Origin: CAZMVY01 sp964617875
GTDB taxonomy: Bacteria; Planctomycetota; Phycisphaerae; UBA1845; PWPN01
NCBI GenBank assembly: GCA_964617875.1
Contig: CAZUAI010000087.1
Span: 1-23,431, forward strand
Length of the DNA stretch: 23,431 nt
Direction of reading: 5' to 3'
Positions 1 to 8,076 of the stretch are shown here, in pieces. The translations under genes and the position numbers were made by a program. Under the pieces are notes generated by a model. The model saw nothing but the letters and a program-made list of their open reading frames with translations. It was not told the origin of the DNA and searched no databases. The stretch's first letter is position 1. Each line of letters starts with the position of its first letter.

Positions 1-54
1 GACACGCTCGGTCTCTGTCCCGCACGGCGGGTTCTTCACGGCAGTGCCATTCAT
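1..54 (-). CDS. 5' end of an unidentified leftward gene (partial)
   Basis: A start codon at 54-52 reads leftward out of the window for 18 codons (MNGTAVKNPPCGTETERV) without a stop. An exact AAGGAG ribosome binding site lies at 66-61, six bases from the ATG, which is the main reason to believe it. The fragment is too short to assign a family. It is divergent from the beta-propeller gene at 254, so the space between them (55-253) should hold promoters for both. Confidence 0.5.
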   Translation of the reverse strand, partial: MNGTAVKNPPCGTETERV

Positions 55-126
55 GACAGGCTCCTTTATTGCGGTTACGGTCCCAGGCCGCAGGCGACCT
101 CGGCACTCCCGCACACGGCCAAATGA

Positions 127-152
127 GACGCGAATGGACGCGAATGGACGCG
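127..152. repeat. Short tandem repeat, 10-base unit x 2.6
   Basis: The unit GACGCGAATG occurs at 127-136 and 137-146, followed by GACGCG at 147-152. It lies in the divergent intergenic region between the partial gene at 1-54 and the beta-propeller gene. I see no function for it. The rest of 55-253 shows no clear promoter pair or palindrome. Confidence 0.7.
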
Positions 153-253
153 CCTCTTCGGACAAACCCGCTGCGGCCACCAACCGATCAAACACGGTTC
201 TTATACCAGGCTCCACCGAGTCTGTCAAGCCCCTTTCTTCTCGGAAAACCGAA

Positions 254-1879
254 ATGAAGCATAGGATTCACATTGGAACTGTCGGACGAGACCGCACCTT
301 CAGAATCGGCAGAGGGCAACGGACGTCGCCTGCTTCATCGCCGCTGCACCTCCTGCATTCATGCTCGTCCTTATTGCGAGGGTTCACGCCGCAAACGCTT
401 GTCGTCTTGGCCGCCCTTGGCGGGCTGCTCGTCTTGCTCATCGTCGCGTGTGACGCGGTTGCCGCAGGCGGTCACGCCGCCGTGCGCCAGGTCGGCTCCC
501 GGCTCCAGGTGTTCTTCGACGACTGGCTCATCGACGGGATGAAGGGCACGAGCCTCAAGCTCCACCGCCCCGAGCCCGGCGGGATCGTCTTCCGCTTCGA
601 CAAGCCGTGGGAAGGCGGCCAGAGCGCGTACGTCACCATCCTCAAGGACGGCGACACGTACCGCATGTACTACCGCGGCGGGGGCGACCTCGGCCGCGAG
701 TACACGTGCGTCGCCGAGGGACCGGACGGCATCCGCTGGAACCGCCCGACGCTCGGCCTCTTCGAGTTCGACGGGCGCCGGGACAACAACATCATCTGGA
801 CCGGCCGGCGGAAGGCCTACGACGAGTCGCACAACTTCTCGCCGTTCATCGATGCGAACCCCGCCGCGAAACCCGGCGAGCGATACAAGGCCGTCTCCGT
901 CGCGCGGATCGGCGACCCCAGGGGCGACCGCCGCAACGCCCTGTTCGGCTACGTCTCGGCCGACGGCATCCGCTGGAAACGGCTTCGCGACGAACCGATC
1001 ATCACGGAGGGCGCGTTCGATTCGCACAACGTCGCCTTCTGGGACACCGTGCAGAAGCAATACGTCTGCTATTCCCGCGCGGGCCAGCAGGGCAAGAAGA
1101 GCGTGAATCGCGCGACCTCGCCCGACTTCGTCCGCTGGAGCAAGGCCGAGCTGCTCGACTTCGGCGGCACGCCGATCGAGCATTTCTACACCAACGGCAT
1201 TCTGCCGTACTTCCGCGCGCCGGACGTGTACATCGGCCTGCCGATGCGATTCGTACACCCGACCGACCGCAGCACAATCGGCTTCAAACCGCGAAAGACC
1301 GACGGCTTCTCCGATGCCGTCTTCATGTCGAGCCACGACGGCCTCCACTGGAACCGCCCGTTCATGGAAGCGTTCATCCGCCCCGGCCTCGACCCGAAGA
1401 ACTGGGGCGGCGCGCACGGCAACCAGACGCCGTCCTGGGGCCTCGTCCAGACCGGCGAGTCCGAGATGTCGGTCTACTGGGCCGAGCACTACGACAACTA
1501 TCCGGCGAAGGAGATCCTCCCGCAACTGCGGCGGGGCGTGCTCCGGCTTGACGGTTTCGTCTCGGTCAATGCGCCCTATGCCGGCGGCGAGTTCACGACG
1601 AAGCCGCTGGTCTTCGACGGCAGACGCCTCGTCATCAACTACTCGACATCCGCCGTCGGCAGCGTCCGGGTGGAGCTTCAGGACGCCGACGGCAAACCCG
1701 AGCCGGGCTTCACGCTGGCCGATTCCATCGAGATCTGGGGCGACGAGATCGAACGGACCGTCGCCTGGAAGAGCGGCCACGACGTCGGCCGCCTCGCGGG
1801 CCGGCCCGTGCGCGTACGCTTCGTCATGAAGGACGCGGACCTGTACTCGATGCGGTTTGCGGCGGACCTGGTTGAATGA
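254..1879 (+). CDS. Secreted five-bladed beta-propeller, GH32/GH43-like protein
   Basis: The product is about 541 residues from the ATG at 254. Seen: a hydrophobic export segment (TLVVLAALGGLLVLLIV, roughly residues 46-62), then the opening FFDDWLIDG and repeated blade-like motifs with aromatic turns (YRMYYRGGG, DGIRWNRP, DGIRWKRL, DGLHWNRP). That is the style of glycoside hydrolase clan GH-J/GH43 propellers, of which Planctomycetota carry many uncharacterised members. I infer a role in binding or cleaving a polysaccharide outside the cytoplasm. The start is uncertain. The frame is open back to 44, no good ribosome binding site precedes 254, and a 45-residue stretch before the hydrophobic segment is long for a signal peptide, so a later non-ATG start is possible. 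The stop overlaps a potential start of the downstream sulfatase, so the two are probably co-transcribed. The substrate cannot be read from sequence. Confidence 0.75.
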   Translation: MKHRIHIGTVGRDRTFRIGRGQRTSPASSPLHLLHSCSSLLRGFTPQTLVVLAALGGLLVLLIVACDAVAAGGHAAVRQVGSRLQVFFDDWLIDGMKGTSLKLHRPEPGGIVFRFDKPWEGGQSAYVTILKDGDTYRMYYRGGGDLGREYTCVAEGPDGIRWNRPTLGLFEFDGRRDNNIIWTGRRKAYDESHNFSPFIDANPAAKPGERYKAVSVARIGDPRGDRRNALFGYVSADGIRWKRLRDEPIITEGAFDSHNVAFWDTVQKQYVCYSRAGQQGKKSVNRATSPDFVRWSKAELLDFGGTPIEHFYTNGILPYFRAPDVYIGLPMRFVHPTDRSTIGFKPRKTDGFSDAVFMSSHDGLHWNRPFMEAFIRPGLDPKNWGGAHGNQTPSWGLVQTGESEMSVYWAEHYDNYPAKEILPQLRRGVLRLDGFVSVNAPYAGGEFTTKPLVFDGRRLVINYSTSAVGSVRVELQDADGKPEPGFTLADSIEIWGDEIERTVAWKSGHDVGRLAGRPVRVRFVMKDADLYSMRFAADLVE

Positions 1880-1932
1880 CAATCGCCGATGACGATAATG
1901 GTTTCGCAACAACCTTGTCCGGAGAGATGAAT

Positions 1933-3513
1933 ATGGCCGGCAGCAGAAACAGCAGAGGAACGAGACAGGCCGCCCTGCGCATGGCGATCGGCGGCGTGCT
2001 GATGTTCGCCGTCGTCCTCGGGGTCCGGGCCGCCGAGGAACGGCCGAAGACCGCCCCGCGCCCGAACATCCTCTTCATCTTCTCCGACGACCACGCCTCA
2101 CAGGCCATCGGGGCCTACGGTTCGACCGTCGCGAAGACGCCGCGGATCGACCGCCTCGCCGCCGAGGGCATGCGATTCCGCCACTGCCTCTGCACGAACT
2201 CCATCTGCGGGCCGAGCCGCGCGACCGTCCTGACCGGCAAGTACAGCCATCTCAACGGTTTCAAGGACAACAACGCGAAGTTCGACGGCTCGCAGCAGAC
2301 CGTCCCCAGGCTGCTGCAGAAGGCCGGCTACCAGACGGCGATCATCGGCAAGTGGCACCTTGTGACCGAGCCCACCGGCTTCGATCACTGGGAGGTGCTT
2401 CCCGGCCAGGGGCAATACTACAACCCCGAGTTCCTCACCGCCGCCGGCCAGGTCAAGCGGTTCGGCTACGTGACCGACATCATCGCCGATCGCACGATCG
2501 AGTGGCTCGGCCGGCGCGACCGGTCGAAGCCGTTCCTGCTCATGTGCCACCACAAGGCCCCGCACCGGAGCTGGGAGCCGGCCCCGCGGCATCTGACGCT
2601 GTTCGACGGCGTCACGATCCCCGAGCCGCCGACGCTCTTCGACGACTACGCCAACCGCTGCTCCGGGGCGAAGGAGCAGGAGATGACCATCGACCGGCAC
2701 ATGACGCTGCACGCCGACCTGAAGCTGCCGCCCGCGCCCGACGACCAGAGCGCCGACGCGCAGATGTATCGGCGGCAGCGCGGCCGGATGACCGAGGAGC
2801 AGCGCCGGGCGTGGAACGCGCACTACGACCCGATCAACGAGGCGTTCCGAAAGGCGAATCTCGCGGGCAAGGACCTCGTGCGGTGGAAGTACCAGCGGTA
2901 CATGAAGGACTACCTGGCCTGCATCGCGAGCGTGGACGACAGCGTGGGCCGCGTGCTGGACTACCTGGAACGCGAAGGGCTGGCGGACAACACGGTGGTG
3001 ATCTACAGCTCGGACCAGGGCTTCTACCTCGGCGAGCACGGCTGGTACGACAAGCGGTGGATGTACGAGGAATCGCTGCAGATGCCGCTGATCGTCCGCT
3101 GGCCGGGCGTCATCAAGCCGGGCTCGGTGGACGGGCACCTCGTCTCGAACCTCGACTTTGCCGAAACGTTCCTCGAACTGGCCGGCGCGAAGATCCCGGA
3201 CGACATGCAGGGCCGGTCCATGGTTCCGGTGCTGCGGGGCGAGCCGCCGTCGGACTGGCGGAAGTCGTTCTATTACCACTACTACGAATACCCGGAACCG
3301 CACCGCGTGCCGCCGCACTACGGCGTCCGGACGGAAACGCACAAGCTCATCTACTACCCGCGTACGGACGAGTGGGAGCTGTTCGACCTCGCCAAAGACC
3401 CGGACGAACTGCGGAGCGTCTACGGCGACCCGGCGTACGCGGACAAGGTCAGGGAGCTGAAGGCCGAGCTGAAGCGCCTGCGGGAACACTACCGCGACAC
3501 GACGGACCAGTAA
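1933..3513 (+). CDS. Secreted type I (formylglycine) sulfatase
   Basis: It hydrolyses a sulfate ester, probably on a sulfated sugar. Seen: signal peptide (hydrophobic core GGVLMFAVVLGV, AxA-like end VRAAEE), the entry strand NILFIFSDDH with metal-binding aspartates, the formylglycine signature CGPSRATVLTGK with the cysteine at residue 92 (bases 2206-2208), IIGKWHL, HKAPHRSWEP, and SDQGFYLGEHGWYDKRWMYE. These are hallmarks of family S1, closest in style to N-acetylglucosamine-6-sulfatases and related polysaccharide sulfatases. The cysteine becomes formylglycine only if the host has a maturase, which is not in this window. An ATG at 1876 overlaps the upstream stop, but GGAG at 1921-1924 sits eight bases before the ATG at 1933, so I use 1933 (526 residues, typical length). 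It pairs with the upstream propeller as a small sulfated-glycan unit. The exact substrate is unknown. Confidence 0.93.
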   Translation: MAGSRNSRGTRQAALRMAIGGVLMFAVVLGVRAAEERPKTAPRPNILFIFSDDHASQAIGAYGSTVAKTPRIDRLAAEGMRFRHCLCTNSICGPSRATVLTGKYSHLNGFKDNNAKFDGSQQTVPRLLQKAGYQTAIIGKWHLVTEPTGFDHWEVLPGQGQYYNPEFLTAAGQVKRFGYVTDIIADRTIEWLGRRDRSKPFLLMCHHKAPHRSWEPAPRHLTLFDGVTIPEPPTLFDDYANRCSGAKEQEMTIDRHMTLHADLKLPPAPDDQSADAQMYRRQRGRMTEEQRRAWNAHYDPINEAFRKANLAGKDLVRWKYQRYMKDYLACIASVDDSVGRVLDYLEREGLADNTVVIYSSDQGFYLGEHGWYDKRWMYEESLQMPLIVRWPGVIKPGSVDGHLVSNLDFAETFLELAGAKIPDDMQGRSMVPVLRGEPPSDWRKSFYYHYYEYPEPHRVPPHYGVRTETHKLIYYPRTDEWELFDLAKDPDELRSVYGDPAYADKVRELKAELKRLREHYRDTTDQ

Positions 3514-3649
3514 CCGCCGGGATCGCGCACGGCGGCGACGGAACCATGCCGGCTCGTGCGGTCTCACGATCGCCGACACGGGGTCTGCGAGGCCGGACAG
3601 GACAAGCCGCGACCGGAGGGAGAACCACCCCTTTCACGGCGCGATCCGT

Positions 3650-4459
3650 TTATCGCAGCACCGGATCGGCCTCCAGCGCCGAACGGAGCTTTCTGATCGC
3701 AGATGTTTCGATCTGCCTCACGCGCTCCTTGCTGAGCCCGACCTCCCGGCCGAGATCGGTCAGCGTTCGCGGGGGCGCGTCGCCGTCCCGCGGCAGTCGC
3801 TGGCGGAGCACGTGCTTCTCGATCGGCGTCAGACCGCCGCGGTCCTCCGTGAGAATGGCCGACAACCTTTCGCACCAGAGGGCCCGCTCTTCATCGCGCC
3901 GCGTGTCGGCCGGGCGGGTCCTTTCCGCGTGAGCATCGAGCCGGCCCGGCTCGCGCAGACGCCTCTTCGCCTCCTGCCTGCGGCAACGCCAGAACGCGCG
4001 GACAATCGCGTTGCAGGCATACGTGCCGAAGTGGATCCCTCGCCACGGATCGAAGGCGTCGATCGCACGCGTGAGCGCGAGCATGCCGGCGCTGAGCAGC
4101 TCGTCGCCGTCCGCGTCGGGAATGCCGGTACGCCCGAACAGGTAATAGACCAGCGCCAGGTTGTTCGCCGCAATTTCGTTGCGGAGTTCCCGGTACCGTG
4201 AGGCAAAACTCTGCCAGTCGGGGCGCGTCACGGCCGCTTCGCCGTACCGTCGTCTCAGCGCGTTCAGCCGCCGGGCGCAGAAATGCATTCGCTTGAACCG
4301 GAGCAGGTCGTCTTTCCAACCCGGCGAATCGCCCCCGGTCGCCTGAGCGAACAGCCGGTGTTGCGCCCAGCGACCGCGCAGTTCCTCGTGTTCGATGAAC
4401 CTGGGGCCCGCCCTGAGGGGCAGCACTTGTCGGATTGGCGCGGCGCCGTCCGTTCTCAT
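3650..4459 (-). CDS. Sigma-70 family RNA polymerase sigma factor
   Basis: 269 residues. Region 2 is visible at about residues 95-162 (DELLSAGMLALTRAIDAFD, GIHFGTYACNAIVRAFWR), carrying core-binding and -10 recognition functions. Region 4 is at about 206-262, with the helix-turn-helix LTDLGREVGLSKERVRQIE. The ERVRQIE..AIRKLR signature is that of primary-like rather than ECF sigma factors. Only about 45 residues separate regions 2 and 4, too few for a full region 3, so this is a reduced non-primary sigma factor. The ATG at 4459 has AGGG about seven bases upstream. It is the last gene of a leftward run (hibernation factor, zinc-finger protein, CBM48 protein) but follows a 269-base gap and may have its own promoter. 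It converges with the sulfatase. The 136 bases between them show no convincing terminator. What it transcribes is unknown. Confidence 0.9.
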   Translation of the reverse strand: MRTDGAAPIRQVLPLRAGPRFIEHEELRGRWAQHRLFAQATGGDSPGWKDDLLRFKRMHFCARRLNALRRRYGEAAVTRPDWQSFASRYRELRNEIAANNLALVYYLFGRTGIPDADGDELLSAGMLALTRAIDAFDPWRGIHFGTYACNAIVRAFWRCRRQEAKRRLREPGRLDAHAERTRPADTRRDEERALWCERLSAILTEDRGGLTPIEKHVLRQRLPRDGDAPPRTLTDLGREVGLSKERVRQIETSAIRKLRSALEADPVLR

Positions 4460-4550
4460 CTGGTCACCCTGCCTCTGACGACCCTTGCCTCGCGATCACC
4501 GGTCCGTCCCGATCCGTCCTTTCCGGCCACGGCGGCTTCGCGCCGCCCCG

Positions 4551-4772
4551 TCACCCGAGAAACACTTCCGGGGGCAACCTGGCGTTTGCCGAGGTCGTCC
4601 GCGGCGACGCGAGACCGATCTCCCGGCGCGGGGCGGCGTCCGGGGCCCGGTGCGCGCCCGCCTCGGGCGGAACGACACCGGACCCGTCACCGTGAACCGT
4701 CCTGTCGAATGGCGTCTCGCACCGCCGGTCACCGGCGACCGCACGCCAGGCTTCCCGCAAACGAGTCCTCAT
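4551..4772 (-). CDS. Possible small ORF overlapping the CBM48 gene end
   Basis: An ATG at 4772 with AGGAGG six bases upstream opens a 73-residue frame (MRTRLREAWRAVAGDRR...). It overlaps the last 44 bases of the CBM48 gene and ends 92 bases before the sigma factor start. The ribosome binding site is excellent, but the protein is rich in Arg, Pro and Ala with no recognised domain, which is what random reading of GC-rich DNA also gives. It is the only candidate gene I see in the 269-base space 4460-4728. Confidence 0.25.
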   Translation of the reverse strand: MRTRLREAWRAVAGDRRCETPFDRTVHGDGSGVVPPEAGAHRAPDAAPRREIGLASPRTTSANARLPPEVFLG

Positions 4773-5073
4773 GACCGACCTCCTCATCCCGTCGTGGCGC
4801 CGGATCGACGCAGACGACCGAGTTCCAACCGTACGGTCCCGGGATCAGGCCAAACGCGGCGTAGTCCGGAAACCATTCGCCGTCAACGCAATAGCGGAAC
4901 TGGTAGACACCGGGCGCCAACCGCAGCCGGCACGTCCACCACCCGTCGTATGCCCGTTTCATGTGCAAGGCGTGCGGATCCCACGCATTGAAGTCGCCGG
5001 CGACGGCAACGCGCCGGGCTCGCGGCCGGTGCAGGCGGAATACCAGCGCCCCTTCGTGATCCTGGCTTGTCAT
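4729..5073 (-). CDS. Stand-alone CBM48 / AMPK-type glycogen-binding protein
   Basis: 114 residues, almost all one domain. Seen: VAVAGDFNAWDPH (residues 22-34), DGWWTCRLRLAPGVYQFRY (43-61), VDGEWFPDYAAFG (63-75) and GWNSVVCVDP (82-91). This is the classic pattern of the early-set glycogen-binding domain found in AMP-activated kinase beta subunits and in branching and debranching enzymes. There is no catalytic domain, so I infer a binding or targeting role toward glycogen or another alpha-glucan. The ATG at 5073 is preceded by GGAGGAG and overlaps the stop of the upstream zinc-finger gene as ATGA, which suggests translational coupling. A longer frame runs back to 5328, but it only mirrors the upstream gene in another frame. 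Confidence 0.85.
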   Translation of the reverse strand: MTSQDHEGALVFRLHRPRARRVAVAGDFNAWDPHALHMKRAYDGWWTCRLRLAPGVYQFRYCVDGEWFPDYAAFGLIPGPYGWNSVVCVDPAPRRDEEVGHEDSFAGSLACGRR

Positions 5074-5975
5074 GGCTTCTCCTCCGGGGGCTCCTGCTCG
5101 AGGGCCCGCGAGGCCGATGCCTCGTTGGCCCTGGCGAGGGCCGCGTTCAACAGGGGTCGTTCGAACCCTGTGCCCGTCAGGAAACCGGATCGTTCGAGCA
5201 ACGAAGCGTAAAACACGGCCCGCCGGGTCGCGACTTCCCGGCTCTCCGTGTCCGGTTCGCTCAGGTCCGCGAGCGCCCGAGCGGAAACGGCCATCTCTCC
5301 GAGGATTTCCCGCATGCGCCGCTGACACTCGACGGCGAGTTGCAGGCAGAACCGCACGATGCGTGAGCGAGTGCCGTTGTCGGCAGGTGCGTTCCGTGGA
5401 ACCGCCTGAAGAACATCCAGCCCATCTTCGATCGTGGCCACCAGCCGGTTCATCTGCAGCAAGGCCCGGCTGCCCTCCTGGAGGCTGCGCCGGGGCTCAT
5501 CGCGCGAGGCTGGAGGCACAGGCCGTTGCATGACGGCGCGGAGTTCCCGCGCAACCTCCTCGATCCGTTCGACCGCGACGGAAACGCGGCGTTCGGGGGC
5601 GATGGCTTCGCAGGCAAACAGCCCTGAGCCGCCGCAGAAGTCGCAGCCGCGGTAGCCAATCCCCAGGCAATGATCGCAGGTGTCCCGGTCTTCGGAGTAA
5701 CCCCGTCCCTTGCACGCATCGCACCGTTCGAGGCCGCCCCTGCAGCAGAAGCAGGGGCGTGTCGCCTCGGCGGTCAGACGCCGGGCCGTCGAATGGCGCA
5801 TCGGGGCGCCGCGTACCAGGGGGCCCGGCCGATTGGGATGCCACGCATCCTCGAGACAGAACGCTCCGGAATCGTCGGGTGCAGAGCATGGGTTGGGTAC
5901 CCGCGCCGCCGTCACTGGCCTCTCCGGGTGTCCGAAGACCTCGGAAGGGCGAGCCCTGATTCGGCCGGCTGTCAT
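5070..5975 (-). CDS. DnaJ-type zinc-finger protein lacking a J domain
   Basis: 301 residues from the ATG at 5975, chosen because GAGGTG lies just upstream. The frame is open back to 6134, and an ATG at 5801 (residue 59) is an alternative. Residues 75-117 carry four CxxCxGxG-like repeats: CFCCRGG, CDACKGRG, CDHCLGIG, CDFCGGSG. This matches the two-zinc cysteine-rich domain of DnaJ/Hsp40, but the J domain and the DnaJ substrate-binding barrels are absent. Residues about 130-301 look helical and unrelated to DnaJ. Proteins with only this zinc domain exist as chaperone-like or redox factors. I infer a partner-binding or holdase role. The stop overlaps the CBM48 start by four bases, tying the two functionally. 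The hibernation factor gene ends 70 bases upstream. Confidence 0.8.
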   Translation of the reverse strand: MTAGRIRARPSEVFGHPERPVTAARVPNPCSAPDDSGAFCLEDAWHPNRPGPLVRGAPMRHSTARRLTAEATRPCFCCRGGLERCDACKGRGYSEDRDTCDHCLGIGYRGCDFCGGSGLFACEAIAPERRVSVAVERIEEVARELRAVMQRPVPPASRDEPRRSLQEGSRALLQMNRLVATIEDGLDVLQAVPRNAPADNGTRSRIVRFCLQLAVECQRRMREILGEMAVSARALADLSEPDTESREVATRRAVFYASLLERSGFLTGTGFERPLLNAALARANEASASRALEQEPPEEKP

Positions 5976-6045
5976 CTCGCACCTCGATTCCGTTCCTTGC
6001 GTGCCGGGCTCCTCAGCCCCGGGACACCTGCTTGCCACCCGGCCC

Positions 6046-6396
6046 CTACACGAGGGCCGGTCCTGCAGTACGCCTGCCTGCGCGAAGCCGGCGGGTTCGC
6101 CATCGAACAAGATCCTTCCGGACCGCGCGGGCAAGCCGATCCACAGCCTGGGAGACTGCCTCCTCGATGCTCGCCCCCCTGCCCTCTACGACCCTGGAGG
6201 CCGAAGGGGCGATACTTGCCTGAATGCGACACTGCCGGTCGATGCCGCCGCGAGGGCCGTTGACGTCCTGAAGTCGAACCGTCACACAGCCGGCGCGCGA
6301 CGCAAACCGATCGAGGGCAAAGTCCAGACGCCGCTGGATTGCTTCCAGCAGCGACGGGCCCAGCGTCACGTTCCTGGCGAGCACGAGGACACGCAT
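6046..6396 (-). CDS. Ribosome hibernation promoting factor family (short HPF, S30AE)
   Basis: 116 residues. The pattern MRVLVLARNVTLGPSLLEAI, then VTVRLQDVNGPRGG, then basic and helical SIEEAVSQAVDRLARAVRKDL, follows the beta-alpha-beta-beta-beta-alpha fold of the S30AE/HPF domain, with acidic and basic faces in the expected places. Family members sit in the mRNA/tRNA channel of the 30S subunit and inactivate ribosomes during stress or stationary phase. It lacks the C-terminal dimerisation domain of long HPF, so it resembles short HPF or YfiA-like proteins. The start is secure: GGGAGGT lies five bases upstream of the ATG at 6396. It is the first gene of the leftward run with the zinc-finger protein and CBM48 protein. 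The 225 bases upstream (6397-6621) contain the 5-5-5 inverted repeat ATACA/TGTAT at 6503-6517 and no convincing sigma-70 promoter. Confidence 0.85.
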   Translation of the reverse strand: MRVLVLARNVTLGPSLLEAIQRRLDFALDRFASRAGCVTVRLQDVNGPRGGIDRQCRIQASIAPSASRVVEGRGASIEEAVSQAVDRLARAVRKDLVRWRTRRLRAGRRTAGPALV

Positions 6397-6621
6397 ACAA
6401 ACCTCCCTTCTGTGTTCGTGGCACTGGCAAGGCCAACGTTTCCACTTCTTGTACGACGGGCGAGGATGCAGGTTTCATTCAAAGTATTGACGCGATCGTT
6501 CGATACAATCAATGTATGGCGGACCGGATAAGACCGCGCAACTATTTGCAGTTTCTATCGTTACAGATGATTGCCGGAGAGGGGAACAGTCGCGTCCACA
6601 ATCGGCCGGCCGCCCGCAGGG

Positions 6622-7038
6622 TCAATGAAGCTCAGCACCGGTGCTCGACATCGACAGCTCGGCGCTCAGAACTCCCTTCTGCTGATGCATGGCATCGGCC
6701 AGCGCCCGAACGAGGCTGGCGCGGCCGCGGACGAGGATCACCTCCGCGCACAGGTTGTGGCTCAGATGAACGTGGGTGGCCACGAGCACGTGCGCGTGGT
6801 GGTGGTGCTGCAGGTGGATCAGTTTCTGGGTCAGTTGCCGCCGGTGGTGGTCATACACCAGCGTGATCGTGCCAAGGACCTCCTCATCCTTGGCCCACTG
6901 GTTCTGCACCAGCCGCTCGCGGATCATGTCGCGGACGTACTCGGACCGATTCTTGTAGCCGCTCTTCTGGACGAGCTTCTCGAGCTGGTCATACAGGGGC
7001 TTCTCGATCGCCACGCTCGTTCGGACAAGATCGGACAT
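6622..7038 (-). CDS. nikR: NikR family nickel-responsive transcriptional regulator
   Basis: 138 residues from the ATG at 7038, with GAGGG about seven bases upstream. Residues 1-45 form a ribbon-helix-helix DNA-binding domain (RTSVAIEKPLYDQLEKLV, KNRSEYVRDMIRERLV). The C-terminal ACT-like domain holds a His-rich stretch and THVHLSHNLCAEVILVRG. By spacing, His78, His89, His91 and Cys97 match the four high-affinity nickel ligands of E. coli NikR (His76, His87, His89, Cys95). It should bind Ni(II) and then repress transport genes. It is the last gene of the leftward metal operon, separated from the permease by 222 bases that show no other gene. I do not see a clean GTATGA-N16-TCATAC operator in the window, so its target site is unknown. 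The frame extends upstream to 7209, but that part has no family match. Confidence 0.93.
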   Translation of the reverse strand: MSDLVRTSVAIEKPLYDQLEKLVQKSGYKNRSEYVRDMIRERLVQNQWAKDEEVLGTITLVYDHHRRQLTQKLIHLQHHHHAHVLVATHVHLSHNLCAEVILVRGRASLVRALADAMHQQKGVLSAELSMSSTGAELH

Positions 7039-7260
7039 CGCATACCCTCGTGACTCGGCCATCCCGGCCGCCGCTTGAATCCTCGCGGACAGCGAGGACC
7101 CTGGCGGCAGACGGCGCAAGAAGCGTCCTCCGGCTCTTGCCGGCGGCGACGCCGTCGAGAATGAGCGTAAGAAACCCTGCGCGGCCTTGTCAACTGCGCC
7201 CGAATGCAATTGGCACGATCGGCGCGGCGCCGCAGGGCCGCTTCGTGTCCGGCCGCAGCC

Positions 7261-8076
7261 TCATCGCCGACTTCTCGCAACGATGGCAGCGGCGGCAACA
7301 AAGGCCGACGAGAGCAGGACGATCACCGCGCCGCTGGGCAGGTCGGTGGCGGCCGATATCAGGAACCCGCCGAGGCCGCTGGCGGCGCCGAGAGCAGCGG
7401 CCACGACGAGGGTTCTGGCACCGCCGCGGACCAGCTGAAACGCGGCGGCGGCGGGATTGGTGATCAGGCTGTAGATCATGAGGCCGCCGACGGTCTGGAA
7501 GTTCACGGTCATGACGAGGGCGGTCAGGATCAGGAACAGCGTCCAGACGGGCGTGGCAAGGATGCCGACGGCGGCCGCGTCCTGGCGGGAGAAGAGGATC
7601 GCCCGCATCTCTTTGTGGCAGAGCACGACGAAGAGGGCGAGGGCGGCCGACGCGATCAGCATGAGGGCGACATCGTTCCAGCGGCAGAAGTTCAGGCTGC
7701 CCCACAAGAGGCTTCGCACGTCGTTGTCGCTCTTGCCCAGGACGCCGAACAGCCCGAGGCCGAGAAACGCGAGGCCCATCGTGACCGAGAAGAGCAGGCC
7801 GAGCACGGTGTTGGCGTCCATTCTGATCTTCTGCGGATCGGCGAGGCCGAGAGGGATGGCGGTCAGGACGGCCGCCGCCAGCGCCGGGGCCAGGAGGAAT
7901 TCGCCCTCCAGCCCGGCAAGCGCGCCGAAGACCGCGCCGGCCAGGGCCGCGTGGGCCACACAGACGCCGAGGAAGGGGATCCGCATGCCCACGATGTAGA
8001 CGCTGAGAAGGCCGCTCGAGCCGCCTGCGAGCAGTCCGCCGACCATCACCGGTGACCAGAATGCCAGATCAAGCAT
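7261..8076 (-). CDS. Metal ABC transporter permease (ZnuB/TroC class)
   Basis: 271 residues, mostly hydrophobic, with seven or eight membrane segments. The N-terminus FWSPVMVGGLLAGGSSGLLS, the early GVCVAHAALAGAVFGAL and the later TVGGLMIYSLITNPAAAAF are typical of the ABC-3 family that moves zinc, manganese or iron. The ATG at 8076 overlaps the upstream ATPase gene by eight bases, supporting tight co-expression. It acts as the membrane channel for the ATPase and lipoprotein encoded just upstream. The family alone would suggest zinc or manganese, while the NikR gene downstream suggests nickel. Confidence 0.92.
   Translation of the reverse strand: MLDLAFWSPVMVGGLLAGGSSGLLSVYIVGMRIPFLGVCVAHAALAGAVFGALAGLEGEFLLAPALAAAVLTAIPLGLADPQKIRMDANTVLGLLFSVTMGLAFLGLGLFGVLGKSDNDVRSLLWGSLNFCRWNDVALMLIASAALALFVVLCHKEMRAILFSRQDAAAVGILATPVWTLFLILTALVMTVNFQTVGGLMIYSLITNPAAAAFQLVRGGARTLVVAAALGAASGLGGFLISAATDLPSGAVIVLLSSAFVAAAAIVARSRR

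Noticed and set aside
371..1912. Long reverse-strand frame opposite the propeller gene
   Set aside because: It mirrors the real gene in GC-rich DNA, is rich in Arg/Val/Asp, and has no family motif or ribosome binding site.
2098..3579. Long reverse-strand frame opposite the sulfatase
   Set aside because: The opposite strand carries an unmistakable sulfatase; this frame has the low-complexity look of a shadow.
6397..6440. Sigma-54-like GG-N10-GC upstream of the HPF gene (minus strand TTGGCCTTGCCAGTGCC)
   Set aside because: The GG and GC are spaced correctly, but the flanking bases fit the consensus poorly and no activator site or rpoN context is visible.
6503..6517. ATACA-N5-TGTAT as a NikR operator
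   Set aside because: The known NikR half-site and 16-base spacing do not fit, and it lies downstream of nikR, before the HPF gene.
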